NCBI GenBank assembly: GCA_030015575.1 | Contig: CM057344.1 | Span: 190,977,044 to 191,041,043, forward strand | DNA: 64,000 bases | Source of the DNA: Agapanthus africanus | Taxonomy: Eukaryota; Streptophyta; Magnoliopsida; Asparagales; Amaryllidaceae | Direction of reading: 5' to 3' | Shown here: positions 9,320 to 21,596 of the stretch, piece by piece | How the letters are laid out: every line of letters starts with the position of its first letter | Numbering within the stretch: the stretch's first letter is position 1 | The notes under the pieces: model-generated | What the model was told of the DNA's origin: nothing | Databases searched by the model: none | What the model saw: the letters and a program-made list of their open reading frames with translations, nothing else | Translations under genes and position numbers: made by a program

Positions 9320-11537
9320 TGAAAGGTTCCTAGGCACTCTAGTGAGGTCTCACAAGGCATCGAACATGCCAATTTAAAAAAAATGGTGCCGAGAAACCCT
9401 AGACTACGGATCTTAGACTAGATGTTTAGGCGAAACAAGAAACTAGTTAACTATTTAACTAGAAGTTAGATGCTACAACCTTTGTAGATCCGGATTTCCA
9501 CTTCCTTAGCTCCACGAGGGCGTCTTCTCGCTGTCCATCTTGAACCTTGGACTCTCGTGACGGCTTCATCGGAGAAACGTGCGGAATAGGTCGTCGGCTT
9601 CGTGTCAAAGACGATCTACGTCGAGGTTGCACAAGCTCAAACTCCGACTTCACAAAGTAGTGAAACTTGTGAAGAAAACACCCAAAACCACTTGGCAAGA
9701 GGTAGAGGATGAAGAAATAGGAGGTGGGTTCACTTTAGATTTGGATTTCTCTCACTAGATCTCAAGTTGCCATTAAAGTAGCAAGCTTGAAGAAGAAGAA
9801 GAAGATGATAGAATATGATAAAAACCTTTTTCAAAATAAAAAAGAAAATGATATTTATCATATCCTAACCATGGTCAAGTGTAGAGAATTGACCATGGTT
9901 AGTCGGAGTGGTTAGGTTTAAGTATGAAGACAAAATAGCATCATTAGAAAATGCTTCATGAAGCTTCACCATTCTTCATGATAAATGAAACCATTTTATT
10001 TTCATAAAACCAATTAATAAATAAAGAATGGATTAAATAATAAGTGAATAAATCATAAACCCTAACCACTCTCATAACCATGGTTCAATTCTTTTACACA
10101 TAGTCAAGTCAACATGCATCATCAAACATGATACAATCATGTGCACAAAAGCATATCACATATACAATGTGCATCAAGTGAGAAAAATCCGTTTAAAGTG
10201 AACCAATACTAGTTAATGCAAAGTAATATATCAAATATACAATTATACATTAAATCATTAAATCAACACTTGATTCAATGATCCGGTCATGTCGCACATG
10301 ACCGACTAGTATTCAATGTATCGACTTATCGAATCGATCTTCGATTCGATAACTAGGTTATATCATATACAACCAATCGAAACATTAATCGCGAGAATCA
10401 AATACGGTATCACATACACGCATTATTCTCGGTCCCGCAAATATCTCATATGCACTCCTATTTCGTTTCGCTTGAACCAGGAAACCTCTGTGTAGGACTC
10501 TAAAGACTCGTCAATACGCCGGTAGCAGATGATGATCATATCAAGCACCCACAAGCCGCAAGCGGTCTGCTAAACGTAACGGCCACCCGGGTATTGAGCG
10601 ATCAGAAGATCGACGAGCTAGCCCGCTCACACTCCTGCGAATCCGATCAGTAACACTTACCGTACAGTCCGGTCTCTTTGTCTGAAATGTCGCATATCAA
10701 GTCTAGGGGTGGTAAACGTCAGACCCCAATAACCCGATAAGTCGTGCCGATGTGAGGCTCGTAACGGGTCGAGAAACTACTGGTAACACTTACCAGCAAA
10801 TCTCTGATCAGCCCTGGCCAGGGACCTCCCTGTTACGGCCAATCGAGCACTGCGCAACATCAACCCCCAATACCGGGAGAGACGAAACCCCTCCTATCGC
10901 TCATTGCCTCCATGTGACTCGGGACTGTACCCAAAGACCACCGTTTTGCACGCCCTCATGGACGTGGTAAGGTGGAGATCAAAGCACAGTGGGAATCACA
11001 CAAGACTCTATGACGATCTCGGGTCTACAGACTAACCTGTACAAGTGTCACCTGAGAACTGCCATCTGACGTGAGGTATAATACCATCTGGGAGTTCTCG
11101 GCGAGTCCGTCCAGTGTACTCAGTCTCCACTGAGCACCCGTATACCATCTCTGATGTCAAACACCAATGGATATGGGATCATCCATCGCCCATCACATGG
11201 GTCGAGAAGCGTATACGCTAGTCTACACTGGTATATCGATGCCCCGTCTCGATACACCCACGACTAGGGACCATGAAGGATGTACTTATGGACTACCATG
11301 TCCCCACTAGTATGATCTGCATCATAGTCCATGTAGTCAAGCACAAATCCTAAGGGCTTTACCAACATGTAACTATAAGACAGTATAAAGAGACTAGTGT
11401 ACATGTTAAGATAAAGAGTAACCAGATAGCATACTATCATATCGAGCAAGAAAGTCATCTCTATATATGTCCAAGCATCCAATATAATATACAACATCTG
11501 TACAATACTGGCCTCTAGGGCATACATACAACTAACA
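9320..11537 (-). repeat. Ang-A 5' LTR
   Basis: 2,218 bp, starting TGAAAGGTTCC and ending ACTAACA on the plus strand. As the 5' LTR it should carry the promoter; I could not place a convincing TATA box. The 14-bp inverted repeat found in the other LTR is at 9865-9902. Confidence 0.95.
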
Positions 11538-11542
11538 TCTCT
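11538..11542. repeat. Target-site duplication of Ang-A, right (TCTCT)
   Basis: Exact copy of 943-947, directly after the LTR end. Confidence 0.95.
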
Positions 11543-13950
11543 TAATCTCAAGTTCGCGGAGAAAACCATCTCCCGAATTGAGTAATACCTGTCTTAGAAT
11601 ATGTATGGATATCTGATGGGACCTAGTTCATAAATGAACTCCAAATCCAAACTTCTTAGACTGTATCCAAAACTGAAACTAATCAGTATCCAGCACCATG
11701 CCTCCCACAGTATCCTCTTGGACCACCAGTCCATAATACTTTCCCTCGTCAGAGGGAAAACAATAACTCTGACAATCACTCTGTCATCCATGTCACCTTT
11801 GAAGCTTGGAATGATAACCGTTTCCCGAAGGAGTCTGCCGTCACCAAATCCGCAGAACATGCACTTATGTTCTAAAACTGCTTCCTTATGTTTCTTCAGG
11901 ATTGGATTAATATAAACTTATCGCATCTAGTGCAAAATCAACATTTGGTGTTGTACTTGACATCTCACGATTGACTCAATTGCCTAAGCAAGTGATCTGC
12001 CAATCATGCACATCCCTCTCCCCTTTAGTCTGTTAGACACCTTTAGAGAGGGTGACTCCATCATCTGCAGGTACACCACCATGCCAGGAGTCACCTATTC
12101 TAAATACCATTAGAATACTATCAAAGTACCCACATTGGGAAACTACCCAAATCTAGATCTAAAACCGTAGATCTAGTAACCAGAATGTTTGATATTATAT
12201 CCATATCCTGTATGGAGAAACAACTGTGTGACGACCACAGTATAACCGATTGTAGTATAGGAATTTTACTTCCTACTCTGTTTATGTCATCCAAATACTA
12301 GGACATCACACCCTACTCCCTTCTTAACAGATCCATCCCCTATTCTGATGAAGTCAAACCCATGACTATCACATCAAAAATAGATGATCTATCTCCGCTA
12401 TATCTGCTCTAGTCTATAAATAGACATAAGCTACTTGCCCACTATACTTCCGCTGCTCCCACTGACCATAACAACCCTCTGGCAGAATAATATATACGTG
12501 CATTTCTAAAGCTAGTTTAGAACGACACTATACTTAACCTCCTGCCGGGTCTCATAGCCTGGAACAATAGTAGTGTCAAGTCTGGGTAAACAAGAACCTC
12601 CCTGTCACCGTCCTTGAGGCTACCGGAGTACCTCTCGGGTATTTAAGGTTACCCACCATATCTGCGGACTGGCTAATGGAATGTCAAACCTGATTGAATC
12701 TTTAAGAACTATTAAATTTTCCGTAATCGTTTGCGGTTCTGGAATCACTTCCAGTTCTACCATACTCCCACTACTGTTTTCTGAAAAAATCCATTTGACT
12801 AAAACTGTGGCGAGTTAAGAACAATATCACTATTGATCTTCCAGATGGTAGAAAGTCAACCCTCGTCATAGCCTGGGCCAACCCACAAACTGCCATTACA
12901 TAAACGTGCCCTGAGTTATCCAGAGTCTGGTTTTAAGCATAAGCTGGACAACTCCCCGTAACTTAACATCGTTAAGATATGAATCATTCTATATCCAATA
13001 TAGAAACTTTGGCACTTATTTAATTGGAACCAGATTCTAATCATGCAGCTGTCTCCAGTGCATATCAACTTAATGGAAAGAGGCTAATCAACATTACCCA
13101 ACTTAGGAATCCATCCAATTATGAGTAACCTGAAAGAAAAACAAGTTTCTCGAAACCATTACTTGAATACCAATCACAAGTATCTACATCTTCGATCTCT
13201 TTGAAGAATCCCGATACCTGAGACATCTGGTTCTCTACTTTATTCTTATACCCATAACTTCTCAAAACTTAGACCTAGTATTTCTACGAAACACTTGTCT
13301 AAAAACTAGAGAAGTCATAAGTAAACAGAACATAGTACGAGGACCAACCCCTTTGTCCTGATGGACACTGGACAACATAAAATACTCTGTATAAGTCCGC
13401 TGAGTTGAATAACTCAAAACCTGTGCGTTGTAGTTTTAAAACTGTACTTATGGTTAAGAACTACTCCGTTGTTCAATGCTCCTTACCCAATCGTCAACTG
13501 ATATAGGTAAATGTCATGGACATAATTTCAAAAAGTTATATCTCACTTTATAAAAATAAACGTACATATATATCATTTTGAAATTGGTGCACAACAACGG
13601 ATACTCAAAACCAAATACATGCCGTCCGGCAAAAACTCAGGCGACTTCCTCAAATATCACCAATTACAACGAATTCCGATATAATGAGGATGATCACCTT
13701 ATTCCCAATAACCTACTCCTACTCATCATCTGTAAAACCATACAGATGTGAGAATCATACCTGGTAAATACATACCCTGGAGTAAGTATCTAATCGGGAA
13801 ATCAGTTTTCCTTTAACAATGCACCGAAACATGAAAATGTTTCGTAGGGGTATCCTGGTATTCCTAGCAATGCCTCTTCCATAATCCAATTCATGACTAT
13901 AACCGTATATTTCATTTGCCATCTCTCCAAATTCCTTTTTTGTCTTTAGT
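11543..13950 (-). pseudogene. Ang-N1 fossil pol region
   Basis: Short stretches resemble Ang-A pol. 11610-11630 corresponds to the RNase H region around 3350-3375, and 12240-12300 corresponds to the part encoding YVDD (4125-4175). Frames are broken throughout and no reading frame longer than about 100 codons remains. The same altered sequence, including the stretch around 12330-12420, is found reverse-complemented at about 50720-50820 in Ang-N2. The decay is therefore older than the insertion of both copies. Confidence 0.7.
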
Positions 13951-14640
13951 CATTACCTTCTGTACACCATCGTTAGGCTAAATGGTTTTCTTCCTTCGGC
14001 ACCAGCCTATGGTTTGGAAGAAGACTATCAATTAAGCATAATAGGTGTACCCTCCTAAACCAAGGAGTATTCGCAACTTGAGAGAAGGTGATGATAAAAG
14101 ACAACTGAATAATACCTTATTCTATTTCTCCCGAACTGGGGAAAAAAGCAAAGGTGAAATAGGTGTGGCAATGAAGTACGCGGTTTGGTCGTGAATGATA
14201 GCAGTCGCAATTTACTTTGCCCTCTTTCTAATCCCTTTATTTTGTCTTTAGTTATTACCTTCTGCACGCCCTACTTATGCTAATTAGTTTTCTTCATTCC
14301 CTACCTTTCGGCACCTGCCTATGGTTTGGAACAAGACTATCCAATAAGCGTAATAGGTGTACTCTCCTAAACCAAGGAGCCCTCGCAACCTGAGAGAAGG
14401 TGATAATAAAAGACAACTGAATAAACCAATTCTATTTCTCCTGAACCTGGATCCATCCTCGAAGAAATCCCTTCGAGTTCGTATATAACCATAGAAGTCC
14501 CTTCGAGTTCGTATATAACCATACGATGGATCTATCCAATGGAAGTGGATGTCCTTAGTAATACGGGGTGTTCTGAGAAATTCAAAGGGTAAAAGAAGGA
14601 GTGGCAATGACTTATGCAACTTAGACAATCCAAAAGCCAA
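13951..14640 (-). repeat. Direct duplication between leader and fossil pol in Ang-N1
   Basis: A block containing TTACCTTCTGYACRCC, CCTATGGTTTGGAA and CCTAAACCAAGGAG occurs twice, about 295 bp apart. Ang-N2 has the equivalent blocks about 410 bp apart near 48640-48800 and 49060-49210. Ang-N3 has one copy near 63290-63430 before it is interrupted. Function unknown. Confidence 0.65.
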
Positions 14641-14896
14641 TATTTTAAGAAGGTTCGGTCAACTTGGTCACTGAGTCATAGTTTAGGGTCGGTCAAAGGT
14701 CGCTGCCAAAGAGAGAGAAAAGAAACACTCTGCGTGCACTCTAACCTAGATCAGAATGGTTATCACTTTATCTAATCAGGAAACCTCCCACTGTACTATC
14801 AAATTCTCCTCCAAACCTGAAAGAAGAATCAATCGGGATCACCCGAAGAGTGAACCAACTCATCAGTGGGAATCGGGATCCAACTCTCATCGCATC

Positions 14897-14924
14897 ATAA
14901 CGTGACGGAATCCACTCACGTTAT
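14897..14924 (-). ncRNA. Covarying stem-loop in the Ang-N leader (N1 copy)
   Basis: ATAACGTGA and TCACGTTAT form a perfect 9-bp stem around a 10-nt loop, GTGGATTCCG in the sense orientation. Ang-N3 (62754-62783) keeps loop and stem with one G-U pair. Ang-N2 (48103-48130) keeps the loop, but CGTGA/TCACG has become CTTGA/TCAAG, a compensatory change. Confidence 0.55.
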
Positions 14925-15356
14925 CACACTCCATAAGGTATGCGCATGCCTGGCAAGTTTCAGTTTCTTTAGAAACTCCCGATATGATTTTTGCCCCATG
15001 CTCTTATGATCGTGACTAAGGGACAACCCATCATAAGTCACATGCCAAGTTCTACCCGTCATTATCTTGTCAATTTGAACCCACCCATACTTGCCCTTGA
15101 CTAAGGGCCAACAAGGCTGTACGACTGTCCCAAACCAACGCATCTATCTATGCAACATGTGAACACCCCAGCAGCTACCAATCACTATGTCCTGGCTAAG
15201 GGCCAGACCAACATAGCTTGAATACTATTGACCATTCATATGAAATGACGGAGGCCTATGGCTGGTTTTTGGCAAAAAACCTTTACCGTAATGAACTTGA
15301 TATCGCTGAAGGAAGCTGATAGCTTTTTATAAAAATATAGTGGCGAAAACTTTTGC

Positions 15357-15590
15357 TAAAGAGTTAACTCTCGGTGAAGGGATCTCGGCTCTTTCTTCAT
15401 GGAATGAGGTGCAGGATATTCCAACTGAATACCGCGATGCAAATCAACTTGTAATCGACTATAGTGAAGTTATTACCCTGACGCAAACTTCTGCAAAAGG
15501 GGTCACTCCCGGTGAAGGGATATCGGCCCTTGCCTCGTCGAATGAGGTGCAGGATATTCCAACTGAATACCGCTATGCAAAACAAAAGGA
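15357..15590 (-). repeat. Two units of the 140-bp leader repeat, Ang-N1
   Basis: Units begin at 15357 and 15497 and share GGTGAAGGGAT and AATGAGGTGCAGGATATTCC. They correspond to 7248-7488 in Ang-A, 47446-47677 in Ang-N2 and 62097-62332 in Ang-N3. Confidence 0.75.
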
Positions 15591-16751
15591 AACGTCTTTG
15601 TAATAACACTTTTTAAAACTGTTCCAACAACATCCAAACAGGTCTGTTTTCCTTTGCATTGATCATAATCAACGCAATCCCATCAAATAATCACACCAGA
15701 AAAGAACGAAAATAAAATGTACGTATATGCCATCCGCATTCGTCACTGGGTTCCATCATCACCCGTTAGGTTACTTAACTAACGATAGAGCGGGGACATG
15801 ACTAGCGCGGTTGTAAAACATATACAACATCTAATAGTATATATACCAATAAACAATAATCGCTCCAGGCGTGATAATATGCAACATTACAGAAAAGTAA
15901 TAAGCATCACAGAACAATACAGATCATCTGGGATCCCCGGGTTTCACAGAGCCGCTACTGAAGCCCAACGTTCCCCTGGTCATGTGGATAGCCTGTGCAA
16001 TGAAACCTAGACCCCTACTGGTGTTGCAAGTTACCCGCTAAAACCTGAAGCGAGGCAGCCCCCTACAGCATAGTGAATGGATCACCCTGCACTTCACGGA
16101 ATCCGGTAACTTGAGCACCCCTCCTTGGGTCAACCTGTACCCCCTACGAGTGCGGCGAATAGTCTGCCAATTCTATAGTGAGGCCCCTCTGCCTCTCAAA
16201 GCCATGAGATGCGGACCCGCCGCCCTCCAGAACCCGGCTATCCGTGCACTCCATCACAGGGTAAAACCTAGCACAGAAATGAAAAATATGTACAACGGGT
16301 ACATCGACCTCAGCCCGGTCGTGCCCCAAAAGAATATTATACAAACAGGCAGTGACGGCAGTGCACATGTTGGACGCTCGCCCCACAATATCAAATTTAC
16401 AAATAAATTCAAACTGCACTATCATTGCACACTGCTATCCACCATGACAAATCCGTAACATCACAGCACAACACAGAACATCAACGCGAATGCCACGTTC
16501 GCAAATCTGTCTAAAAGGACTATAGCAATTAGACGTAATTTACCGCTCGAATGACATTCACGGTCGGAGAAATAATGCAATTACTGCAAACTAACAAATT
16601 TAAAATTTCGATCGACAAAACTTCTCGAAGTGGGCCCCACGTACATCTGCTGTACAGTAAAAAAAACTGGGCCCAAAAGAACAGTTCCATAAACCACAAT
16701 TTTGCAAGATGAAACCCCAGAAGAAAAATGGCCTACTAAATCACCAAGTCG

Positions 16752-16797
16752 GCCGCGTTTCCGCGGTCAAAGCTAAGCATTTACCGCGGATCTGCGG
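16752..16797 (-). repeat. Paired GC dyads in the Ang-N1 leader
   Basis: GCCGCGT-TT-CCGCGG centred at 16759.5 and CCGCGG-AT-CTGCGG centred at 16790.5, 31 bp apart. They lie about 210-250 nt downstream of the primer site and are separated by an AT-rich spacer. Confidence 0.8.
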
Positions 16798-16994
16798 CCG
16801 TACGGTCGATTTAGGTGATCGTTTTTCTGCTGTTTTCTTCTAAAAGCCTCCTCTATTTTCTGAAGTGCTCAAAATTATTTTTAGGCCTGATTTAAAATTG
16901 ACAGAAACTTTGAACAGAAAATTATAGTTTCGCGAAATTCCGTTCGATCGATGTTTTAAACGCGTTAGCACAAGTTAGTAAAGCTTAATGGCGA

Positions 16995-17007
16995 GGCTTT
17001 GATACCA
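16995..17007 (-). other. Ang-N1 primer binding site (tRNA-Met, one mismatch)
   Basis: The minus strand reads TGGTATCAAAGCC, one base different from TGGTATCAGAGCC, next to the LTR that starts at 17009. Confidence 0.9.
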
Positions 17008-17008
17008 C

Positions 17009-19120
17009 TGTAAGTCAACGGTAGCACTCCGGCCGTCTTTCAGATGCCACATGCGGAACAAAAACTTTTTAACTTGCGCTATCGTATACTATAACCCGGA
17101 TCCGGCATTATCGCTAAACTAACAAACTACAAAGCGGGTAGAAATGTTATACCGAACGATCCCAGTCCTTCGATATTTAACCATCATCCCACGCTTTGTT
17201 GCAGCTGCTCCGATCTCCTGAATCTCCAGTCTCATCGTCCAGATAGCACCACGTCAACGGATCTTTAAACGGGCTCCCGCCTCTGAACCGAGGCAACTCG
17301 GTCATCAAGTTTGCCAAAAGAGATGACCAAGATTGATGTAGAGAATGAGTAGAACACTTTGTCTCGTTACATCCAAAGCTATGGATGAACGGTTAATGAA
17401 GTTGCCTTTTGGAATCGGGTGAAATGAGAAATCAAGCTATCTAATTTCCATGAATCCAAAACTATATCTTTTTCCAAATCGATGACCATCATTCTTTCAA
17501 GAATGAGCCGGCCACATTTGAGGAGGGGGGTGAGTGTAGGAGGGGAAAGGGTAACCATAAGCACACAATGAAAAGGATGAGTCAAATGAACACCTTTCAT
17601 AACAATAAATGAAACAATTAATGCAAAATGAGTCATAACAACACATCATCATATCAATTAATGCTAACTATGAGTCACCTAATCCATGTCACCACTTCTA
17701 GAACCTTCTAGAATCTTCCACACTCATGACTCACTTTAAGAAAAGATAAATCCGTATTAAACCAAATGTTTAATACGGGTGATAGAAAACTGGAAACTGG
17801 AAACTGGCAACTTCCAAAAGTGATCCCGAAACGAATTTCAGGATAACCCTGTAACAGTATAAACATACCCGCATTTGTATTACGACCGAATACAAATGCA
17901 ACTGAAACAAAGATATTATATCTACATAGTATAATACTCGGATCTGGCTTAAACCAAAGCCCACCAGTATTATCTGCCCAAAATATGACACGTGCGTAAA
18001 CGCACGTGCATTTTCCGAACCCTGCCATAAAACCATACGGCCTCTACAACGTTTCGCCCGAACTTGGGGAACTATCTGTGGGGGACTCTAATGACTCCTC
18101 AGTACCCTGGCAGTGGGTTTAACCACGAATCGTCAGCGGCACTAGCTATGCGTAACGGCTGTTTATGTACTGACCTCAAGGGAAGCCAATGAGCGAATTC
18201 ATCATGGAACCCTACTGAGCCTAACAGTGACAATATACGTACAGTCCGGTCCGTTCGTCTATGAGTATCGCATATCGGGCCTAGGGGGCTGGTAACGTCA
18301 GACCCCCAATAGCGGTATAAGTCGTGTCGGAGTGTAGCCTAAAAACACCCTGAGATACTAATGGAGTACCTACCAGTAAATCTCCTGCCACGGCCGTGGG
18401 CTTTGTGTAATGGCTCTCCTAGATACAGCGCGATCTCACCCCCAATACCAGGAGAGACGAATCCCCTGCTGATCCGCTCACTTGCCTCCATGTGGCTCGG
18501 GACTGTACCCAAGAAATACCTATTTGCATGACTCCTTTGAGCCGTGGTAGGGTAGAAATCAAAGCACAGTGGGAACTCACGCGAGAAAAATGACGACCTC
18601 AGGTCGATGAACTAACCTGTATACATGTCACCAGGGAACTGCTATCTGACGATAGGTATAATACTAACTAGTAGATTCCCGGCGAGTTCTGTCCGGTGTA
18701 CTCATAACCCAATGAGCACCTGTATACATCTTAGGTGATCCAACTGACACCAGTGGCTTGTGAGACCGGCCACCGCCCCTCGTCGGGGTCTCGACTGTAT
18801 ACACTAGTCTACTCCGGAGTATCGATGCCCTGTCTCGAAACTCCCACGACTAGGGACCACAATTAAGGATATACTTATAGACTACCCAACTCTCACGTAT
18901 ATGATCGCCATCATACTGTTGGTTGTCAAGCAAGATTCTAAGGGCTCTATCAATATGTAACAGTGATCAGTCACCTGAACCTGTACACGACTGATAAAGG
19001 CAAACCAGATAGCTAACTATCATCTCGAGTAAGACTGTCCTACCGGTATAGGTCCTCCGCAATCATTGCAATCACGTGCCTGCGATCCAATAATTGACTT
19101 TGAGGGCACTATATCCAACA
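17009..19120 (-). repeat. Ang-N1 5' LTR
   Basis: 2,112 bp, from TGTAAGTCAACGG to ATATCCAACA on the plus strand. It matches, in reverse complement, the Ang-N3 LTR at 58598-60676. Confidence 0.9.
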
Positions 19121-19381
19121 GTATTTTCTTAAAATAATTCCCCGGTTCCCAAATCCAGAAATCTCATAAATCCAAAGTAAATGCGTAAATCCATGCAATG
19201 TGTTGAATGACATTAAGAGTAAAAAGGGAAAACCGTTCTTTTAAAAAGATCCAGTTTTGAAAATATCTCGTGCGGTCCCTTAGTTTTTAAATCAAATCAA
19301 TATCATCCATGTATGTAACATATGTATGTATGTAGGTATGGATGTGCAAATGGATATACGCGAATATGAGGGTAGCACTAC

Positions 19382-19669
19382 TATGGAAATACAGTGTGCA
19401 GGTGCGCAAGTATGAAGGTATCAATATATGTGTGCACTGGTATGAATATACAGTGTGCATGTGCGCAGGTATAAAGATATCAATATATGTGTGCACTGGT
19501 AAGAATATACAGTGTGCATGTGCGCAGGTATGAAGATATCAATATATGTGTGCACTGGTGTGAATATACAGTGTGCATGTGCGCAGGTATGAAGATATCA
19601 ATATATGTGTGCACTGGTGTGAATATACAGTGTGCATGTGCGCAGGTATAAAGATATCAATATATGTGA
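19382..19669. repeat. 59-bp minisatellite, about five units
   Basis: Units start at 19382, 19441, 19500, 19559 and 19618; the last is about 52 bp. Shared blocks are ATACAGTGTGCATGTGCGCA and ATATCAATATATGTG. The first unit is the most diverged. Confidence 0.95.
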
Positions 19670-20011
19670 ATATGCGAAAAGTCATGTCAATCATCAAAGA
19701 TGCGGTGATCCTATAGTGCGAGTGTCATGGCAATCACTAACGGCGTGAGTGTAACATACATTTAGTGCTCGTGCAGCTTAAACCGTTAGTCACAGTGCAA
19801 TGTTCTATAATTACCATTCTATATGGAACAGGAGATGGTATGCTACTATAGTATATATGAACACATACAACTAAAATATCCTATAACGCCCTGATGCTTA
19901 ACGCCATATGGGCGATTTCCCCGTAGATGTTAAATCTACTCACCTGGTCGCGTGCTAAGTGTAGCCGACCACCTACTTTCCCTTTTTTATGGTGTCCGAC
20001 ATACCCGCCTG

Positions 20012-20016
20012 CGAAC
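20012..20016. repeat. Target-site duplication of Ath-1, left (CGAAC)
   Basis: CGAAC directly precedes the LTR start at 20017 and is repeated at 32055-32059 directly after the other LTR. Confidence 0.95.
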
Positions 20017-20849
20017 TGATTGTTAGAGGTTGTGCGTGTTCAAGTTTTAGTTAAATACCGCAATCAAGACGGTTTCGCTTGTAGCTAGCCGGTTGAGTAC
20101 GGGTCGTCCGCAGGGAGATGGGAGTCTTTTTCTATGTGTTTTAACGAGTTAAGTCCGAGAGTTCAGATTTGTTTGTGATTATCTACGTGTTAAGTTGATA
20201 TTTAAAGCGAGCTTGTTAGGGTTAGGATTAGGTTAGTTTGAGTTAGGAGTCTCCACATCTTTCGTTGCCCCTCTTAATATCGGTGTTACGGTAATCGGCA
20301 ACAACGGGGATTAGCACGACTAGGAAGGAACTTGCGAGTATAAGCTAGGCTTTCCAACGCATAAATCTTTCCTTTTGGTGCTTGTCCGTCCGTTCTTGGC
20401 TCTTAGCCATAACCTCCGGTTAATTCAACCACAACCGGTCTCACTACGGAATCACCGCTATCATATAGGATAGGGTGCCGTAAGGAGCGGATTGTGGTTC
20501 AATTAACGGGAGTCGATTTAAGCTGTTGGGTAAGGAAAGAGTGAGAGAGATTTCCTTCTCTCAAACTTCCCTTATCCTATCCTAACAAGTATGAACTACG
20601 CACACATCATGATACGGAAAAATAAAACAAAACAAAAGAGGAAGATAGAAAGAAAGAGATTAGAAGATAACGACTAGCTATTTGCGACCTCACCTTGGCG
20701 AGGATCGAGCGTAAGCATCATTGTCGTATTAAGGATAAAGAAAAAGAGAGAAGAAAGAAACAACAAGAAAATAACAACAACTACTTAACGGATTAAAATT
20801 ACAACAATTATAAAAAAGGCAAGACAAGCATGATAATAAAATGATCTTC

Positions 20850-20855
20850 TTTATT
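20850..20855 (-). terminator. Polyadenylation signal in the Ath-1 3' LTR
   Basis: AATAAA on the minus strand, about 130 nt downstream of the TATA box, as expected for the R region. The copy in the 5' LTR is at 31311-31316. Confidence 0.6.
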
Positions 20856-21083
20856 CATCAGTCTTCACTCACAAGCTCACTACAAGTTTAATGGAGAAGA
20901 GATGAGAAGAGGAAGAAGAAAAACACTAAACCTAGGCAAAATGAAAATACAAGAATGGACCCCCTCCTTCTCAAAGTTCTGGGCTATTTATAGGCTGGAG
21001 AATGGAAACCTAGGGCAATCACCAGAACAAAAACGAAAAGACCAAAATACCCCCAAAATCTCTGCACATGCGGCGCCTAGACG

Positions 21084-21131
21084 GCCGCGGATCCGCGGCC
21101 TAGACCCCCCTTTGGCCGCGGATCCGCGGCC
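21084..21131 (-). repeat. Paired GC dyads in the Ath-1 U3
   Basis: Two perfect 18-bp palindromes of the form GGCCGCGG-AT-CCGCGGCC, centred at 21091.5 and 21122.5, 31 bp apart. They lie about 90-150 bp upstream of the TATA box. The 5' LTR has the same pair at 31544-31592, each with one substitution in its right half. Confidence 0.9.
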
Positions 21132-21596
21132 TTATGGTTGAGTTGGGCTTTTTGGTTTTTTGGGCTTCCCTGGTCTTCTGTCCCCTTTATTCTGGTATAT
21201 GTATTTTCTCAATTTGGCTCCACGATTTTTCCAGAATTTCTGTTGAGGGAAAGGTGGACTTTTTGTCAAGATTTGGCAAGATTGCCTCGAGCTCCGCGTA
21301 GATTTCTTGGAACTTGTTGTTGCCATTGAGCCTTGTGCATGAAGGTGACAATCGATTTGCCATTTTGTCTTCCTAAACTGGTATCTGGCAACATACGGAT
21401 GAAGAGCGGAGACCGTGTTTTATCTGTGGTTGGTAGGAACCCGGATTTTGTCGTGTTTTCCATGAATTTCACCGTTTTAGAACCGAGAACCTGTATCCTG
21501 CAATTGACTAGCAAACACGGCTCAAGAGTATCTACCGATATGCAATGTGATAAAAATTGGGCGGTATGAAAATGCAAAACTCTGATATGAACAAAT

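Larger units (their letters stand above)
948..11537 (-). mobile_element. Ang-A: full-length Angela-lineage Ty1/Copia retrotransposon without gag
   Basis: This is a complete 10.6-kb element on the minus strand. It has two 2,218-bp LTRs ending TG...CA, a tRNA-Met primer site, a leader of about 2.8 kb, a long pol frame, a polypurine tract and a TCTCT target duplication. The LTR start TGTTAGTTGTATG plus GCCCTAGAGGCC, the integrase motif RSDRGGEY and the region around FLEKEFL are of the Angela/BARE type. About 20 substitutions were counted by eye between the LTRs (roughly 1%), so the insertion is young. No gag-like frame or CCHC knuckle was found between primer site and pol. The element lies in the RNase H remnant of Ang-N1. 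Confidence 0.95.
14641..16994 (-). other. Ang-N1 structured leader
   Basis: Same landmarks and order as in Ang-A, read on the minus strand: dyad pair (16752-16797), inverted repeat GTTAG-N9-CTAAC (15765-15783), two units of a 140-bp repeat (15357-15590), three hairpins (15008-15211), AGTTTCT-AA-AGAAACT (14962-14977), TAACGTGA stem-loop (14897-14924) and the splice-site-like tract (14703-14754). No gag frame. An antisense frame at 16111-16458 has a counterpart in Ang-N3 but was not accepted as a gene. Confidence 0.7.
354..19120 (-). mobile_element. Ang-N1: non-autonomous Angela-lineage Copia element, split by Ang-A
   Basis: This is an element on the minus strand: part of the 3' LTR at 354-770, internal DNA at 771-947 and 11543-17008, and a complete 5' LTR at 17009-19120. 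About 5.6 kb of internal sequence remains once the nested Ang-A (948-11537) is removed. The internal part has a tRNA-Met primer site, a structured leader and a pol region that still resembles Copia integrase/RT/RNase H in short stretches but has no long frame. The same decayed organisation recurs in Ang-N2 and Ang-N3. The left end of the 3' LTR is outside the window, so the target duplication cannot be tested. Confidence 0.85.
19121..20016. other. Unassigned DNA left of Ath-1, with a minisatellite
   Basis: It lies between the Ang-N1 LTR and the Ath-1 target duplication and continues on the other side of Ath-1 at 32060. It contains the 59-bp tandem repeat at 19382-19669. No gene or recognised element was found. 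Confidence 0.6.
20017..21593 (-). repeat. Ath-1 3' LTR
   Basis: From TGATTGTTAGAGG to GATATGAACA on the plus strand. TATAAATAG on the minus strand at 20984-20992 marks the promoter, AATAAA at 20850-20855 a likely polyadenylation signal, and the GC dyad pair at 21084-21131 lies upstream of the TATA box. A block TCCGCTCCTTACGGCAC on the minus strand is shared with the Ath-2 LTR. Confidence 0.95.

Noticed and set aside
15340..15603. Antisense frame with a repeated peptide (GEGISAL...NEVQDIPTEYR) also seen in Ang-N2, Ang-N3 and Ang-A
   Set aside because: It is produced by the 140-bp DNA repeat. It is antisense to the elements and interrupted in several copies; DNA or RNA structure explains the conservation better.
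16111..16458. Antisense frame in the Ang-N1 leader with a counterpart in Ang-N3 (61130-61474)
   Set aside because: The similarity follows from nucleotide homology of the two leaders. Ang-N2 has only a short, frame-shifted relic, and no domain or initiation evidence supports a gene.
19382..19669. Regular repeat array considered as CRISPR
   Set aside because: The units are contiguous 59-bp tandem copies without unique spacers, in a plant genome.
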